In this document: positions 30,184 through 38,907 of the stretch, piece after piece | How positions within the stretch are numbered: position 1 is the first letter of the stretch | How the letters are laid out: each line of letters starts with the position of its first letter | Assembly: GCA_016218575.1 (NCBI GenBank) | Contig: JACRDN010000012.1 | Coordinates: 1 to 64,000, forward strand | DNA from: Elusimicrobiota bacterium | Lineage (GTDB): Bacteria > Elusimicrobiota > Elusimicrobia > UBA1565 > UBA9628 | DNA length: 64,000 nucleotides | Direction: 5' to 3' | Translations under genes and position numbers: made by a program | The notes under the pieces: generated by a model | Database searches by the model: none | Told to the model about the DNA's origin: nothing | Seen by the model: the letters and a program-made list of their open reading frames with translations, nothing else

Positions 30184-30212
30184 TTGCTTTACCTCCTCAC
30201 GTGTGTTATACT
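30184..30212 (+). promoter_or_regulatory. Promoter of the intact tRNA-Met gene
   Basis: TTGCTT (30184-30189), 17 bases, TATACT (30207-30212), six bases before the tRNA. It lies on the island side of the att repeat, so it was probably supplied by the integrated element. Confidence 0.6.
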
Positions 30213-30216
30213 TTCC

Positions 30217-30258
30217 CTGCGGGGTAGAGCAGCCTGGTAGCTCGCAAGGCTCATAACC
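30217..30258 (+). repeat. Right att repeat of island 1
   Basis: Direct repeat partner of 6531-6572, with one difference (T at 30235, C at 6549). It forms the first half of the intact tRNA-Met gene. Confidence 0.85.
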
Positions 30259-30291
30259 TTGAGGTCGCTGGTTCAAATCCAGCCCCCGCAA
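30218..30291 (+). tRNA. tRNA-Met(CAU), initiator type
   Basis: A complete cloverleaf: acceptor TGCGGGG/CCCCGCA plus discriminator A291, D stem GAGC/GCTC, anticodon stem CAAGG/CCTTG around CTCATAA, variable loop AGGTC, T stem GCTGG/CCAGC with loop TTCAAAT. Overall it closely matches bacterial initiator tRNA, and the D stem has the A11-U24 pair. Two features differ from E. coli: position 1 is U and can pair with A72, and the 29-41 pair is A-U, leaving two rather than three G-C pairs at the anticodon-stem base. CCA is not encoded. It is used as the attachment site by island 1 and probably island 2. Confidence 0.93.
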
Positions 30292-31937
30292 CGGTCTCTG
30301 CGGAAAGAATCGCCGGTTCCCATGGAATCGGCGATTCTCTTTTCTAGGAATGGGAGGGGATAGAAGTTAAAGCGAGCCTCTCCTGGGTCGGGAGCAATCT
30401 CGATTTCCTGGACAAATCCTTTGACAAAATCCTTCTGTTCCGCCCTTGTCCCCGCTCCAAAGAGCCTTGGAAAGTCGTCAAAGTACTGAACCAACTCATC
30501 CGCGATCTTGTCCGGGTCTAGACTTAGGGCTTCTAAAGAACCAGAAATCGCGCTTAAATGGCCTCCTAGACGCTCTTTCTCAGCCTCTAGCCTCTTGAGC
30601 TCATCGACCAGGAATTGACTGGCAGAGCCCATTTTTATGGCCCCGACAAGGTTCCTTATCTCCCCATCCTTGGCTTCCACGGCTTTGCGTACTTCTTCCG
30701 CTCGATCTTTGGCGCTGGGATTTAAGGACTCCTCCAGGAGTTCTCGCAGCCGGGTTCGGATTAAATTCGTGTCCTTTAACTCGGAAACCCCTCGTTGAAT
30801 TTCAGCAAGAACAAAGTCATCAAGGACCTTGGCCTTGATCGAGAAAGCTGCGCAGAAATATTTCCCCTTATTGTGATACCCTCCGCATTGATAATAGGGA
30901 GCTTTTTCTCCATCATGGTATTTCATTTGGCCATAATAGCGGTGGCCGCATCGGGCGCATTTAATAAGGCCTCCCAAGAGATAGGGCGAATCATAATGCC
31001 TCCCATCCCGAGGCTTTCTCCTGCGAAATCGAGCTTGGATTCGATTAAACAAGACAGGGTCTATTATCGCCGGATGCGAGTTTTCCTTAATTATCCATTC
31101 CGATGAAGCCCTAATCCTCTTTGCCGCTCCAGGAGAGCGATTATGGTAATTGTGCCGATTATAGACGAGAGTCCCCTTATAGGCCTGATTTTTTAAAAGA
31201 CTCAGGATCGAATTCTTGGCCCAAAGGCCGCCATGAGGCGCTGGAATGCTCCGCGAATTTAAGTCATCAACAATAGCGCCTAGGCCATTGCCTCGATCAT
31301 ACGCCTGGAAGATAGAGCGGACAACCTCGACCTCATCGGCCGAGCCTGGGGTCCATACAACATGCTGGGATTTCTCCGCCTTGCGCTCCCCATTGTTCAA
31401 GACTCGAATAGGTTGCTGCTGCGAATTCACTAAAAGCCGAGCATATCCATAAGGAGGCCGCCCCCCACAGGAGCGGCCCAGGCTCGCGTGGCTTTTGCAG
31501 CCCCGAATAGTGGTTTCTGACAGCTTTTGACTGTATTCATGGGCTTGCGCGTGTTTTATAAGCTTGGAGACGGAATCCCCAAGAGACCCATCATTCTTAA
31601 ACTCATCCTTAACGTATACAACCCATACCCCGGCCCGTTTAAGCGCTTGCTCCCAATAAATCTTATCCTCAGCTGGAAGCCTACCGAGGCGGCTCACATC
31701 GTAGACCAGGAGATGCGAGATCCCATGACCCCCTGCCTGGGCAAGACGAATCATTTCCTGGAACCTTGAATCGCGCTCTATGGTCAGGCCCGAAGCATAC
31801 CCCTTCTCAGGAATAAATTCCCTGACAATGCCCCACCCCTTCTGATCCGCGTAGTCGCGGCAGGCCTTCTTCTGATCCTCAATAGAAAGCTCTTGCTTAT
31901 CGGTCGAACGCCGATAGAATGCCCAGGCCCTTGTCAT
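30273..31937 (-). CDS. Large serine recombinase/integrase
   Basis: A 554-residue site-specific recombinase. The catalytic N-terminal resolvase domain (1-150) has nucleophile Ser11 in YRRSTDKQ and the Arg pair in YDVSRLGR. A recombinase domain (about 165-275) and a zinc-ribbon domain with CARCGHRYYG and YYQCGGY...C (about 330-370) follow. Then comes a coiled-coil stretch (about 400-470) and a C-terminal tail. The last six codons and the stop lie within the 3' half of the tRNA-Met gene, so the gene's end was probably created by integration there. This is expected for the integrase of island 2. Confidence 0.93.
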   Translation of the reverse strand: MTRAWAFYRRSTDKQELSIEDQKKACRDYADQKGWGIVREFIPEKGYASGLTIERDSRFQEMIRLAQAGGHGISHLLVYDVSRLGRLPAEDKIYWEQALKRAGVWVVYVKDEFKNDGSLGDSVSKLIKHAQAHEYSQKLSETTIRGCKSHASLGRSCGGRPPYGYARLLVNSQQQPIRVLNNGERKAEKSQHVVWTPGSADEVEVVRSIFQAYDRGNGLGAIVDDLNSRSIPAPHGGLWAKNSILSLLKNQAYKGTLVYNRHNYHNRSPGAAKRIRASSEWIIKENSHPAIIDPVLFNRIQARFRRRKPRDGRHYDSPYLLGGLIKCARCGHRYYGQMKYHDGEKAPYYQCGGYHNKGKYFCAAFSIKAKVLDDFVLAEIQRGVSELKDTNLIRTRLRELLEESLNPSAKDRAEEVRKAVEAKDGEIRNLVGAIKMGSASQFLVDELKRLEAEKERLGGHLSAISGSLEALSLDPDKIADELVQYFDDFPRLFGAGTRAEQKDFVKGFVQEIEIAPDPGEARFNFYPLPFLEKRIADSMGTGDSFRRDRCGGWI

Positions 31938-32188
31938 GTCAATAGATCGCCTTATTATTTATCTTTATTGGTGGCTAGTAAACAGGATTTTTGCCCAGCC
32001 AGGCGCTTATAACGCCTCAAAGCCCAGACGCAAAGGATGCAGATAACCCCATCAATAGGGATAGCACCAGCTTGTATCCTATGGCGAACCATACCAAGGC
32101 GCAATTTCGGCTTTTCCTCTGGGGAAACCGCCATAATAGCCAGATTTCTTCCCTATATTTTCCCGATTTTTCTTCTTTTTTCTACATG

Positions 32189-33259
32189 TTATTTTACTGC
32201 CTCCCACATATTTTTCCGCCCTTCCTTTCCCGAATGTTGGATTTTGCCAGCCTTCTCCAATGCTGGAAGGCGATTCGCGATAGTCTTATGATTAATCCCT
32301 GTTTCCTGGGCTATGTCCTCACCAGAAAGAGGCTCACTCCGCCTTAAAACAGCCAGGATTTTGCTTTCTGTATTGATATTTTTTTGGAAGTCTGGATCAT
32401 TAGCTGTATCCGCTCCAGTAAACACCGTGGCATTTTCTTTGAAATAAATGTTAATCCCAAGATCCTCACAAAGGGGTCCGAAATTATTCTTTTTATGCCG
32501 AATAAGAACCTTGGCAAGCCCTTTGGAGCTATGAATTTTCTCAACATGCAATACAGATCGGGCGAGGTTATACTTATAGGCACTACCAAAGGGAGTTTTA
32601 TTTCCATAGGCTTGCCCATCCTGCAACTTGGACTGATGATCTATCAAGAGAACTGTAACCCCAAGCTCCCTGAGTTTATTTAAGGATTTAATTATGACCT
32701 CGGCCGATTCTGGATTGACCCCATATGCGGGGCCGAAAGAATCCACCACGACCAAGGATATGTTTTGTTCTTCAATATATTTTCTTACCTTCCCAAGGAA
32801 TTGTGGCAAAGGCTTAAAAGACTCCGCATAATACAAAGGCTGGGGAGGCTCCTCCATCCCGAGCCCCCTGGCTATGGAGTAAGCGCGCCGCAGTTGTTCT
32901 TCGATATTTAACTCCCAATCTAAACAGAGGACAGAACCTGGCGGCAAGGTCATTCCCCCAAACCCTTTGCCGCTAGCCATCCCCAAAGCGATAGCTTGAG
33001 CGATATAACTCTTCCCGTGACTACCGTCCCCATACAAGATTGCAGGATACCCTTCAACCAAGCGGCCATTTAACAGACCCACTTCACGCCTTTCAGGCTC
33101 TTCCAGAGAACTCAAAGACACCGGCTCGAACTCCCCATTTGCCCGGCTATAAATAGGAGGGATATTGGGGGACTCGCTTGCATTCAATGCCTTTCCGTGC
33201 GCTGCCCCATTCTCCCTTTGAATTTTGCTTCCACTTATTCCAAGAACTTTCTTATTCAT
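32189..33259 (-). CDS. RepA-like AAA ATPase with C-terminal winged helix
   Basis: A 356-residue RecA-fold ATPase. It has Walker A GDGSHGKS around residue 75-82, Walker B SLVVVDSFG near 165-175 and a sensor-like VTVLLIDHQSK. The C-terminal region ILAVLRRSEPLSGEDIAQET starts a winged helix. This fits the AAA_25/RSF1010 RepA helicase group used for replication by plasmids and phage-like elements. The ATG at 33259 has a strong AGAGGAGAAATT ribosome site, so it is preferred to 33286. It could replicate the excised island. Confidence 0.8.
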   Translation of the reverse strand: MNKKVLGISGSKIQRENGAAHGKALNASESPNIPPIYSRANGEFEPVSLSSLEEPERREVGLLNGRLVEGYPAILYGDGSHGKSYIAQAIALGMASGKGFGGMTLPPGSVLCLDWELNIEEQLRRAYSIARGLGMEEPPQPLYYAESFKPLPQFLGKVRKYIEEQNISLVVVDSFGPAYGVNPESAEVIIKSLNKLRELGVTVLLIDHQSKLQDGQAYGNKTPFGSAYKYNLARSVLHVEKIHSSKGLAKVLIRHKKNNFGPLCEDLGINIYFKENATVFTGADTANDPDFQKNINTESKILAVLRRSEPLSGEDIAQETGINHKTIANRLPALEKAGKIQHSGKEGRKNMWEAVK

Positions 33260-33352
33260 AATTTCTCCTCTGGCATAACCAGGCAATCATTTTATAGGCT
33301 GCCTCAAGAGACGCCCATAGCCCCTTTGTGAGGCCGAACAAAAGGATAGCCA

Positions 33353-34186
33353 GTGGAATCCACCTTAACAGAGAAGTTTCTCAAGTGGAAACAAGTTGAA
33401 ACTCATGGACTTAACAGCCCATATGCTGACGCCTGGAAAAAGCTTTGGATAAATAACCGTCTACAAAATCAAAAATCCATAAAAGAAACCCCGCAGGATC
33501 GGACTTTTGCGCGTCAACTTCTGGAGGGTAGTTTCGTCTTCCGAGGCGACGTCCCCTATATCATGTTTGGGGCTATCAGGCCTGGGAAGATAAAACCTTT
33601 TATCCGACTTCTATTTCGAAGGGCGGGTATTGACCCCAAAATACTACACCAAGATAAAACACGAGGAGTTACCGTTAAAAATTTACGCCGCCATCTACGA
33701 TTCCTAGAAGCCCATCTAATGGATGGAACATCTATTGCGGCGCTAGGTAAGCAGTGGGCAGACGAACGCAGCGGAAACGAGCCGAGACAGCCCCAAACAT
33801 ACGAGGCAAAGCTTCACAAGATTATACATTCATTAGTGAACGACCTTTGGTTTTTCCTATACAAAATGGGAAGGAATCAGACAGAGATTCGACCTGAAAT
33901 TGATTCAGACTTTTCCAAAATTAAAGGAGACATCAAAATATTTATAAAGGGAATGCTCAAACTCAGCAAGAAAGAATATAAGCATGACTACTTTCCAGGT
34001 CAAGAAAAACCAAAGTCTTTTGAAGACGCCTGTATCAATATTTTTGAACGTCATTGGCAGTTTTGGGACAACTTATATATAGCCAAAAGATTTTCTGATG
34101 AGAAGAAAGCAATCCCGCCAGAAATAGCCGCTGCTTTATTTCGCCAAATTTACACCCCTGCATATTTAAAGAAAAAGTCTAAATAA
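33353..34186 (+). CDS. Unknown orphan protein of island 2
   Basis: A 277-residue basic, Lys/Phe-rich soluble protein starting at GTG 33353, divergent from the RepA-like gene. It has no signal peptide and no motif I recognise. The codons are markedly AT-rich, consistent with recent transfer. Its middle part is predicted helical (VKNLRRHLRFLEAHLMD). Confidence 0.55.
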   Translation: MESTLTEKFLKWKQVETHGLNSPYADAWKKLWINNRLQNQKSIKETPQDRTFARQLLEGSFVFRGDVPYIMFGAIRPGKIKPFIRLLFRRAGIDPKILHQDKTRGVTVKNLRRHLRFLEAHLMDGTSIAALGKQWADERSGNEPRQPQTYEAKLHKIIHSLVNDLWFFLYKMGRNQTEIRPEIDSDFSKIKGDIKIFIKGMLKLSKKEYKHDYFPGQEKPKSFEDACINIFERHWQFWDNLYIAKRFSDEKKAIPPEIAAALFRQIYTPAYLKKKSK

Positions 34187-34219
34187 AACTTCAGAGCAAG
34201 CTATTCCCACGAAGAAGAC

Positions 34220-34477
34220 TTATGGCATCCTCTTCCATCCAAATTGTTCGAGACAGCGATCCAATTCTACCCAATCAATTTTCCTTGAACTAGGAATGCC
34301 CGCTGCCTTTGCCTTATGAGCCATTTGCAGCAAACACATTTGTCGGTCCCCTGGCAGCTGCATCATGCTCTTAGTTTGATGCGAGTAGTATCTATATTCA
34401 CCAGGGATGGTAACGCAGCCGCATAGCAACACTGGAGGAAGAATTATGTATCTCGCAAATTTCCATACATGTTTCAT
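34220..34477 (-). CDS. Small lipoprotein
   Basis: An 85-residue protein with a short hydrophobic signal (YIILPPVLLCGC) whose Cys21 could be the lipidated residue, followed by a small polar domain with three further cysteines. Its start overlaps the stop of the HsdR_N-like gene by four bases, so the two are co-translated. The function is unknown. Confidence 0.6.
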   Translation of the reverse strand: MKHVWKFARYIILPPVLLCGCVTIPGEYRYYSHQTKSMMQLPGDRQMCLLQMAHKAKAAGIPSSRKIDWVELDRCLEQFGWKRMP

Positions 34478-35220
34478 GCGATTCCCTGTGGCTGACCATC
34501 TGAAGAAACATTTTCAATCGTTTTTTGTCGCCGCACGAGCCTTCGCCGTTTGATTTTAAGTGGCCCAATCAGGGCCAGAGCCTCGGGAGAAAGCATTTTA
34601 TGAATGGCGCTGCCCAAATCCTCATAATCAATCAATAGACCCGTTTCCCTTCGTATTTCTCGCCGGATATGCGCCAGGGCTGTTTCCTGAAACACAGCCC
34701 TCCCAATAGTCGCCGGGCTTAAAGCGATATTCTTTTGCCAAAAATCATCAAGCTTTCCGTCTTTTATGGAATCCTTATGAAGAAGGGATAGATGTTCAGC
34801 AGAAACATCGAAAGTCTCTCCCTTTGACAAATCGCAAGAAAAGACTTTTTCATACTCAATTCCCTCCTCAAAGGTTAGATGGTACAGAGTCCAAACAAGC
34901 CCATTGGTTAACACGACCCATCGGAAATTATTCCGCGAAGCATAAGCCTGCGCCTGCTCTATGTGGCGATCCCGCAGGATTTCGCTCGCTGCCTTCACCT
35001 CAACCAAGAGCTTTACAACCCCATCAATTTTAAGCGCAATATCCACGTACTTATTTTTCAACTGGGCCTCACGGCTGATATCGGTCATTACGTCGTAGCC
35101 TAAAACCTCTTCAAAGACTTTAATAAGCCTCTGAACGGTGTCTGCTTCGTTGAGATTATCGGACTGCGCCTGAATAAGGTACGGAAGCAGTTTTTTTAAG
35201 GGTTTACGGATATCAGTCAT
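34474..35220 (-). CDS. Orphan type I restriction R-subunit N-terminal domain protein (nuclease fold)
   Basis: A 248-residue protein whose first 150 residues match the HSDR_N domain: a PD-(D/E)xK core with Asp in KYVDIALKIDGVVKLLVEVKAAS (Asp-x16-Glu-x-Lys) and an upstream Glu in EADTVQRL. No helicase domain follows, so it is a stand-alone nuclease-like protein rather than a truncated HsdR. The C-terminus is basic (KIKRRRLVRRQK). It is paired with a small lipoprotein gene by a four-base overlap. A role in defence is plausible but untested. Confidence 0.8.
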   Translation of the reverse strand: MTDIRKPLKKLLPYLIQAQSDNLNEADTVQRLIKVFEEVLGYDVMTDISREAQLKNKYVDIALKIDGVVKLLVEVKAASEILRDRHIEQAQAYASRNNFRWVVLTNGLVWTLYHLTFEEGIEYEKVFSCDLSKGETFDVSAEHLSLLHKDSIKDGKLDDFWQKNIALSPATIGRAVFQETALAHIRREIRRETGLLIDYEDLGSAIHKMLSPEALALIGPLKIKRRRLVRRQKTIENVSSDGQPQGIA

Positions 35221-35280
35221 CTATTTTCTCCTGGACTATTATTTTTACTTCTTGGCTAGGCGGGAAAAGCTCTTTTAGAT

Positions 35281-35453
35281 GGGCGGATAACAATCAGCGG
35301 CATCCGCCCCAGCCATTGGAATAACCAGGAATCGAATGCCGCCTTTCCCACGCCGAAGCGTGGTACATCAGCGGCTTCAATCCGGTTTCCAATGTGCCCC
35401 TCAGCTATCTGAGTGAGCTTACCGCGCTCTTACGCGCGGTCCCGGGTGAAGCC
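35281..35453. ncRNA. Strongly folded non-coding segment (structured RNA candidate)
   Basis: No coding frame is supported here. Stems seen: GGGCGGAT/ATCCGCCC (35281-35309); CATTGGAA (35314-35321) with TTCCAATG (35387-35394); inside it GCCGC/GCGGC (35338-35375) enclosing CCACGC-CGAA-GCGTGG (35348-35363); CTCAG-CTAT-CTGAG (35400-35413); ACCGCGC-TCTTAC-GCGCGGT (35421-35440). GGCTTCA (35373-35379) can also pair with TGAAGCC (35447-35453), giving a pseudoknot. The order of elements on the minus strand recalls right-end guide RNAs of IS200/IS605 TnpB elements, but no tnpB is present. The strand is undetermined. Confidence 0.6.
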
Positions 35454-35654
35454 AAAAATTACTCTAAATTAATAGGTTCTAGATAAACCTCCTAATTTGT
35501 ATTTAATTAATTATAGCGGAATTCCCAGACAAAAACGGCACAATATTTATAAAGATATAAAAACTCCAAGGCAGTTTTATGTTTTATGGGGAGCGCGGTT
35601 ATTTATCGCGATTTAGTGGATTTGGCTGGCTTTGGCCCAAATTGGCCCCAAGCC

Positions 35655-35855
35655 CTAACGTTCGCGACTCAATACATCCTAAACGGCAGCGACGCGTTTA
35701 GCCTTCAGCAGATCCTCGGGCACTCGACGTTGGACATGGTGAAGATCTACGTCAGGCTGGCCAATCGCGACGTGGTCAAGCTGCACCGCCAATTCAGCCC
35801 GATGGATCGGATGGAAATCGTCCCTGGTGGCAGCAGGCGCGCTGTTGTAAGATGA
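35655..35855 (+). pseudogene. C-terminal remnant of a tyrosine integrase
   Basis: Codes for TFATQYILNGSDAFSLQQIL and on through GHSTLDMVKIYVRLANRDV, the last 65 residues of an integrase like the two in island 1. It keeps the second His and the nucleophile Tyr but lacks everything up to and including the HxxR pair. The upstream 60 bases of the frame are unrelated. It is a broken copy marking an earlier integration or deletion. Its base composition is more GC-rich than its surroundings. Confidence 0.85.
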
Positions 35856-35876
35856 GGGTAGAGTCGTCAGCTTCAA

Positions 35877-36533
35877 CTATAGCGTCGCTGGCGGCAAAAG
35901 GTAATCCTTCTTAGCGGCTGCATTCGTGATCTGCGTATAGAATAGCTCCATCAGGGAGAGGATGTCGGCATGCAGTTGCTTGTACTCCTGGACATCTACA
36001 GTCAGATGCTGACCATGTGCAATTCGATTCCGATCTCCGACAAGCTTCTCATCAATAAGCTTGGCCTTCAACTCATACGGCTTATGATCTAAATCCAAAG
36101 CCAGCAGGAACTCGCTCAAAACGGAATAGGTCAGGTTTGACTCAGCACTCGGGATCAATTTGGGCGGGAATTCAGCCTGAGATTTCTCGGACAAGCGAAG
36201 CTCTCGAATCAGCTCGATTCGAAATTTTATCTTGTTCGAATTCGCCACCGATGACAGTTTCCCTCGGAACGCGCTGGCCATCGCGACAAAATTGTCCTTT
36301 AGCCGGCCCGTTTCTAAACGTTGATTATCCAAGAATTCAACATAGGCTGCAGCGCATGCGCGTATATGACCCTCCCAATGAGCGTAGAGCAATGCCACAC
36401 CACTCCTTAGATGGAGTTGTCGTGCTAGACCGGTGGCCCCGTCAATGGATAGAAGAATGCCGGACAGCTCTCTTCGACGCCAGGCCAGTTCTCCGGCGAG
36501 CTTCTCCTGAAGCTCCTCGACTGTTCTACTCAT
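35877..36533 (-). CDS. MAE_28990/MAE_18760-like HEPN nuclease
   Basis: A 218-residue helical protein with the family's ALLYAHWEGHIRACAAAYVEF block (about 47-67) and the HEPN ribonuclease motif R-N-x3-H in GDRNRIAHG near residue 170. HEPN proteins of this family are commonly encoded with DUF262 proteins in defence islands and are thought to cleave RNA. It lies 6 bases after the DUF262 gene and is probably its effector partner. Confidence 0.85.
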   Translation of the reverse strand: MSRTVEELQEKLAGELAWRRRELSGILLSIDGATGLARQLHLRSGVALLYAHWEGHIRACAAAYVEFLDNQRLETGRLKDNFVAMASAFRGKLSSVANSNKIKFRIELIRELRLSEKSQAEFPPKLIPSAESNLTYSVLSEFLLALDLDHKPYELKAKLIDEKLVGDRNRIAHGQHLTVDVQEYKQLHADILSLMELFYTQITNAAAKKDYLLPPATL

Positions 36534-36539
36534 AAGCCG

Positions 36540-37661
36540 CTATGGCTTAAGGAGCGCCTCGCCGAGCGGTACCAACTTAGGAGCCCTCGATGTGCCTCTG
36601 ACACCGGCCCCCGAGGATTTTCGGAATTCTTCGTTTCGCCAGATATCCTTGATTTTCGCCAACATCTTCGCCTTGTTGGCATCGGTGAATCCAGCCTCAG
36701 TCCAATCGCCAATTGTCTTTCCCACACCCAGCGCGACGACCTCGAAAGCAGAGACCAGGAATCCTCCCTGAAACACCTTCTTTTCCGGATTATATCTTCG
36801 GAAAGCATCATCGCCGGCCGACTGCTCGATGAGGAGAAACGTTTTCTCAAAGGCATCTTTTGTCGCTGTTCGGTCAAAGCTCGCATCTTGTGCGAGTTGG
36901 ATCATTTTCTTTGTTAGGAATTCTCCAACGTCTTCCATTGATGCGAGTTCCTCTGCCGTCGACCGTGCGTAGGCTAGGAATCGGAGCGCCAACTCCACAT
37001 CGTAGCGCTGCTCGACTTGCCGATCAGAAAGTCCGAGGCAATTCTGAAAAGGCTTGTAGGATGCGATCTCATTCAGCCATTCAAAAAAGGGCCGATCCAC
37101 CATGATAAGTATGCAGTTGCGAACCTCTTGGTGAGACAGCGATGATCCCAAAGTATTTAGTCGGCTGAAGAGCTCGTATTTCGCCTGTTGGTCGCTCTCC
37201 TTCTTTATGATTTTGACGTCCAGCTTTTCCCGCTTAAACGCCAGCCGCTGAGGCTGGCTGAAGGAAGTTTCAGGCGTGGAGCCTTTCCACATCTTGTCTC
37301 GGAGGCCAGGCAAGTAGTCTGTAGCCAGCAACTTGCTTGGTGGCCGCGGCTCGTCTTTCTCGGAACGCAATGCGCCGACGAATTCAAAAATCGTAGAAAG
37401 CCTTTGAAGTCCGTCAACGACCTCCCAAACCCCATCCTCACGTTGCGAAACGAAGATCGAAGGGATCGGAATTCCAAGCATGACTGACTCAATCAACTTC
37501 GTCTTCTGAAGCGGAGTCCAGCGGAAGAATCGCTGGAATTCGGGATGAATATCGAGTTCTTTGTCCTCGTACATCCGGACAAATTCGCCGATAGACATGG
37601 AGTAGCCATCGGTTTGAATCTCCTTGCGCTTTCTCTCGATTTCGTCCTGAAGTGTAGCCAT
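36540..37661 (-). CDS. DUF262 (GmrS-type) protein without HNH domain
   Basis: A 373-residue protein with the DUF262/ParB-like NTPase fold: LDIHPEFQRFFRWTPLQKTKLIESVMLGIPIPSIF, then the nucleotide site EVVDGLQRLSTI near residue 85-100. Unlike GmrSD proteins it ends without an HNH nuclease, so it probably depends on the HEPN protein downstream. Start: the ATG at 37661 follows AAAGGAGA. It forms a two-gene unit with the HEPN gene. Confidence 0.88.
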   Translation of the reverse strand: MATLQDEIERKRKEIQTDGYSMSIGEFVRMYEDKELDIHPEFQRFFRWTPLQKTKLIESVMLGIPIPSIFVSQREDGVWEVVDGLQRLSTIFEFVGALRSEKDEPRPPSKLLATDYLPGLRDKMWKGSTPETSFSQPQRLAFKREKLDVKIIKKESDQQAKYELFSRLNTLGSSLSHQEVRNCILIMVDRPFFEWLNEIASYKPFQNCLGLSDRQVEQRYDVELALRFLAYARSTAEELASMEDVGEFLTKKMIQLAQDASFDRTATKDAFEKTFLLIEQSAGDDAFRRYNPEKKVFQGGFLVSAFEVVALGVGKTIGDWTEAGFTDANKAKMLAKIKDIWRNEEFRKSSGAGVRGTSRAPKLVPLGEALLKP

Positions 37662-37795
37662 CTGCCATCTCCTTTGCATTCCTAGTGACGCCGGACCGCA
37701 GAATTGCCGAAGGACTTAAAGCAGCGGGTTGAAGAGCTGGTCGAAAGCGGGAATCTGGTCAGCAAGTCTAGTCATGCTTTTATTTGGCACTTCCC

Positions 37796-38902
37796 CTACT
37801 TCCCGCTCTTCGTCCGGTTGTCCATCATGCAGAGCATCTGGCAGTTCCTTTCTGTGGTCTTGCCGCCCTTCCTCCACGGGATAATATGATCCGCCTCCAT
37901 TTCATTGATATCGAAGGCCTTCTTGCATGTAGGGCATTTACCCTTTTGCTTTGCATAAATTTTCTGTTTCACCTTCTCATCGAACGCGCGCAGGCTTAAG
38001 GTTTTTTCATTGCCCGTCAAAAGATATTCGTAGATGCCCCTCTTATTATCCACCTCATCATCATCGATAAGCTCTATGATGCGCTTCTCCAGCGCCACCG
38101 CGCCCAGTCTGTCCTCTTTATGTTTATTGCAGAACTCGCCCCACGGCAAGCCTTTCATCAGTTTTGTTCGCCCGCTATCTTGATTCGGGAACACGCGATT
38201 AACCCAATCAAAGACCGCCTGCCAATACTGCCACAGCTCCTGTGCGTCTTTTTCCATTTGGTGTTTGCTCATGTAGTCGTCAATGTTCCCGCCGGAGATC
38301 CAATCGAGTGCAGTTTCTAGGACCTCTTGCCGAATCGGCGAACCACTGACGAGCTTATCCCGTCCATCTCGAACTGCTGGAGCACCTGTTTTGGAAAACC
38401 ATCGCTTCGCATCCGCAAGCCAAGGGCCGGTGTAAATGGCATTGCGCGCCTCCTGGTTGCTCAGTCTTTCACCTGCGGTGTTGATGATTTTAAACCAGTC
38501 AAGCTTATCGCTATCCGTTCCCTCGCACACATACACAAAAAGCTCGTAGTCCAGAATCTCCTGTTTCTTATTTTTAGTGAGGTTGCCAAAATTCATTGGC
38601 GAGCCATCAACCTCCACCGAGAAGTCGCCATGCACGTACTGGCAGATGCTGACAGTGCGCTGTTGCCCGTCCAATAATTCAAAGCCATTACCCGCCTTCA
38701 CCCAGTACATCGAGTTGAGCGGAAACCCTTTACGAACGGTGTGAATGACTTCGTTGCGTTGCTTATCCTTGTAGATGAATTCGCGCTGATAAGCGGGGCG
38801 AATGTTTAGGCGACCGCTGTATCCACGCACCCCCTCTTCCGCCTTATCCTCATAGCCCGCGACAAGTTCAGATACCTTGATATTTTTGGGGGTAATTTCC
38901 AT
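37796..38902 (-). CDS. DUF262-HNH nuclease (GmrSD-like)
   Basis: A 368-residue protein. The N-terminal DUF262 domain has IRPAYQREFIYKDKQRNEVI and the FELLDGQQRTVSI nucleotide-binding motif near residue 90-103. The C-terminal HNH endonuclease has CPTCKKAFDINEMEADHIIP and a closing N...LC of a zinc-stabilised betabeta-alpha fold. This resembles GmrSD-type type IV enzymes that cut modified DNA, but here it is 5 bases downstream of a DNA methyltransferase. It may therefore be the nuclease of a novel R-M pair, or sense the methylated state. The ATG at 38902 is preferred to 38965. Confidence 0.87.
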   Translation of the reverse strand: MEITPKNIKVSELVAGYEDKAEEGVRGYSGRLNIRPAYQREFIYKDKQRNEVIHTVRKGFPLNSMYWVKAGNGFELLDGQQRTVSICQYVHGDFSVEVDGSPMNFGNLTKNKKQEILDYELFVYVCEGTDSDKLDWFKIINTAGERLSNQEARNAIYTGPWLADAKRWFSKTGAPAVRDGRDKLVSGSPIRQEVLETALDWISGGNIDDYMSKHQMEKDAQELWQYWQAVFDWVNRVFPNQDSGRTKLMKGLPWGEFCNKHKEDRLGAVALEKRIIELIDDDEVDNKRGIYEYLLTGNEKTLSLRAFDEKVKQKIYAKQKGKCPTCKKAFDINEMEADHIIPWRKGGKTTERNCQMLCMMDNRTKSGK

Positions 38903-38907
38903 GGACC

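Noticed and set aside
28000-36000. CRISPR array
   Set aside because: No regularly spaced direct repeats were found. The repeats present are inverted or attachment-type.
37704-37889. 61-residue plus-strand frame between DUF262 genes
   Set aside because: Lies partly antisense to the HNH gene and has no ribosome site or homology that I can see.
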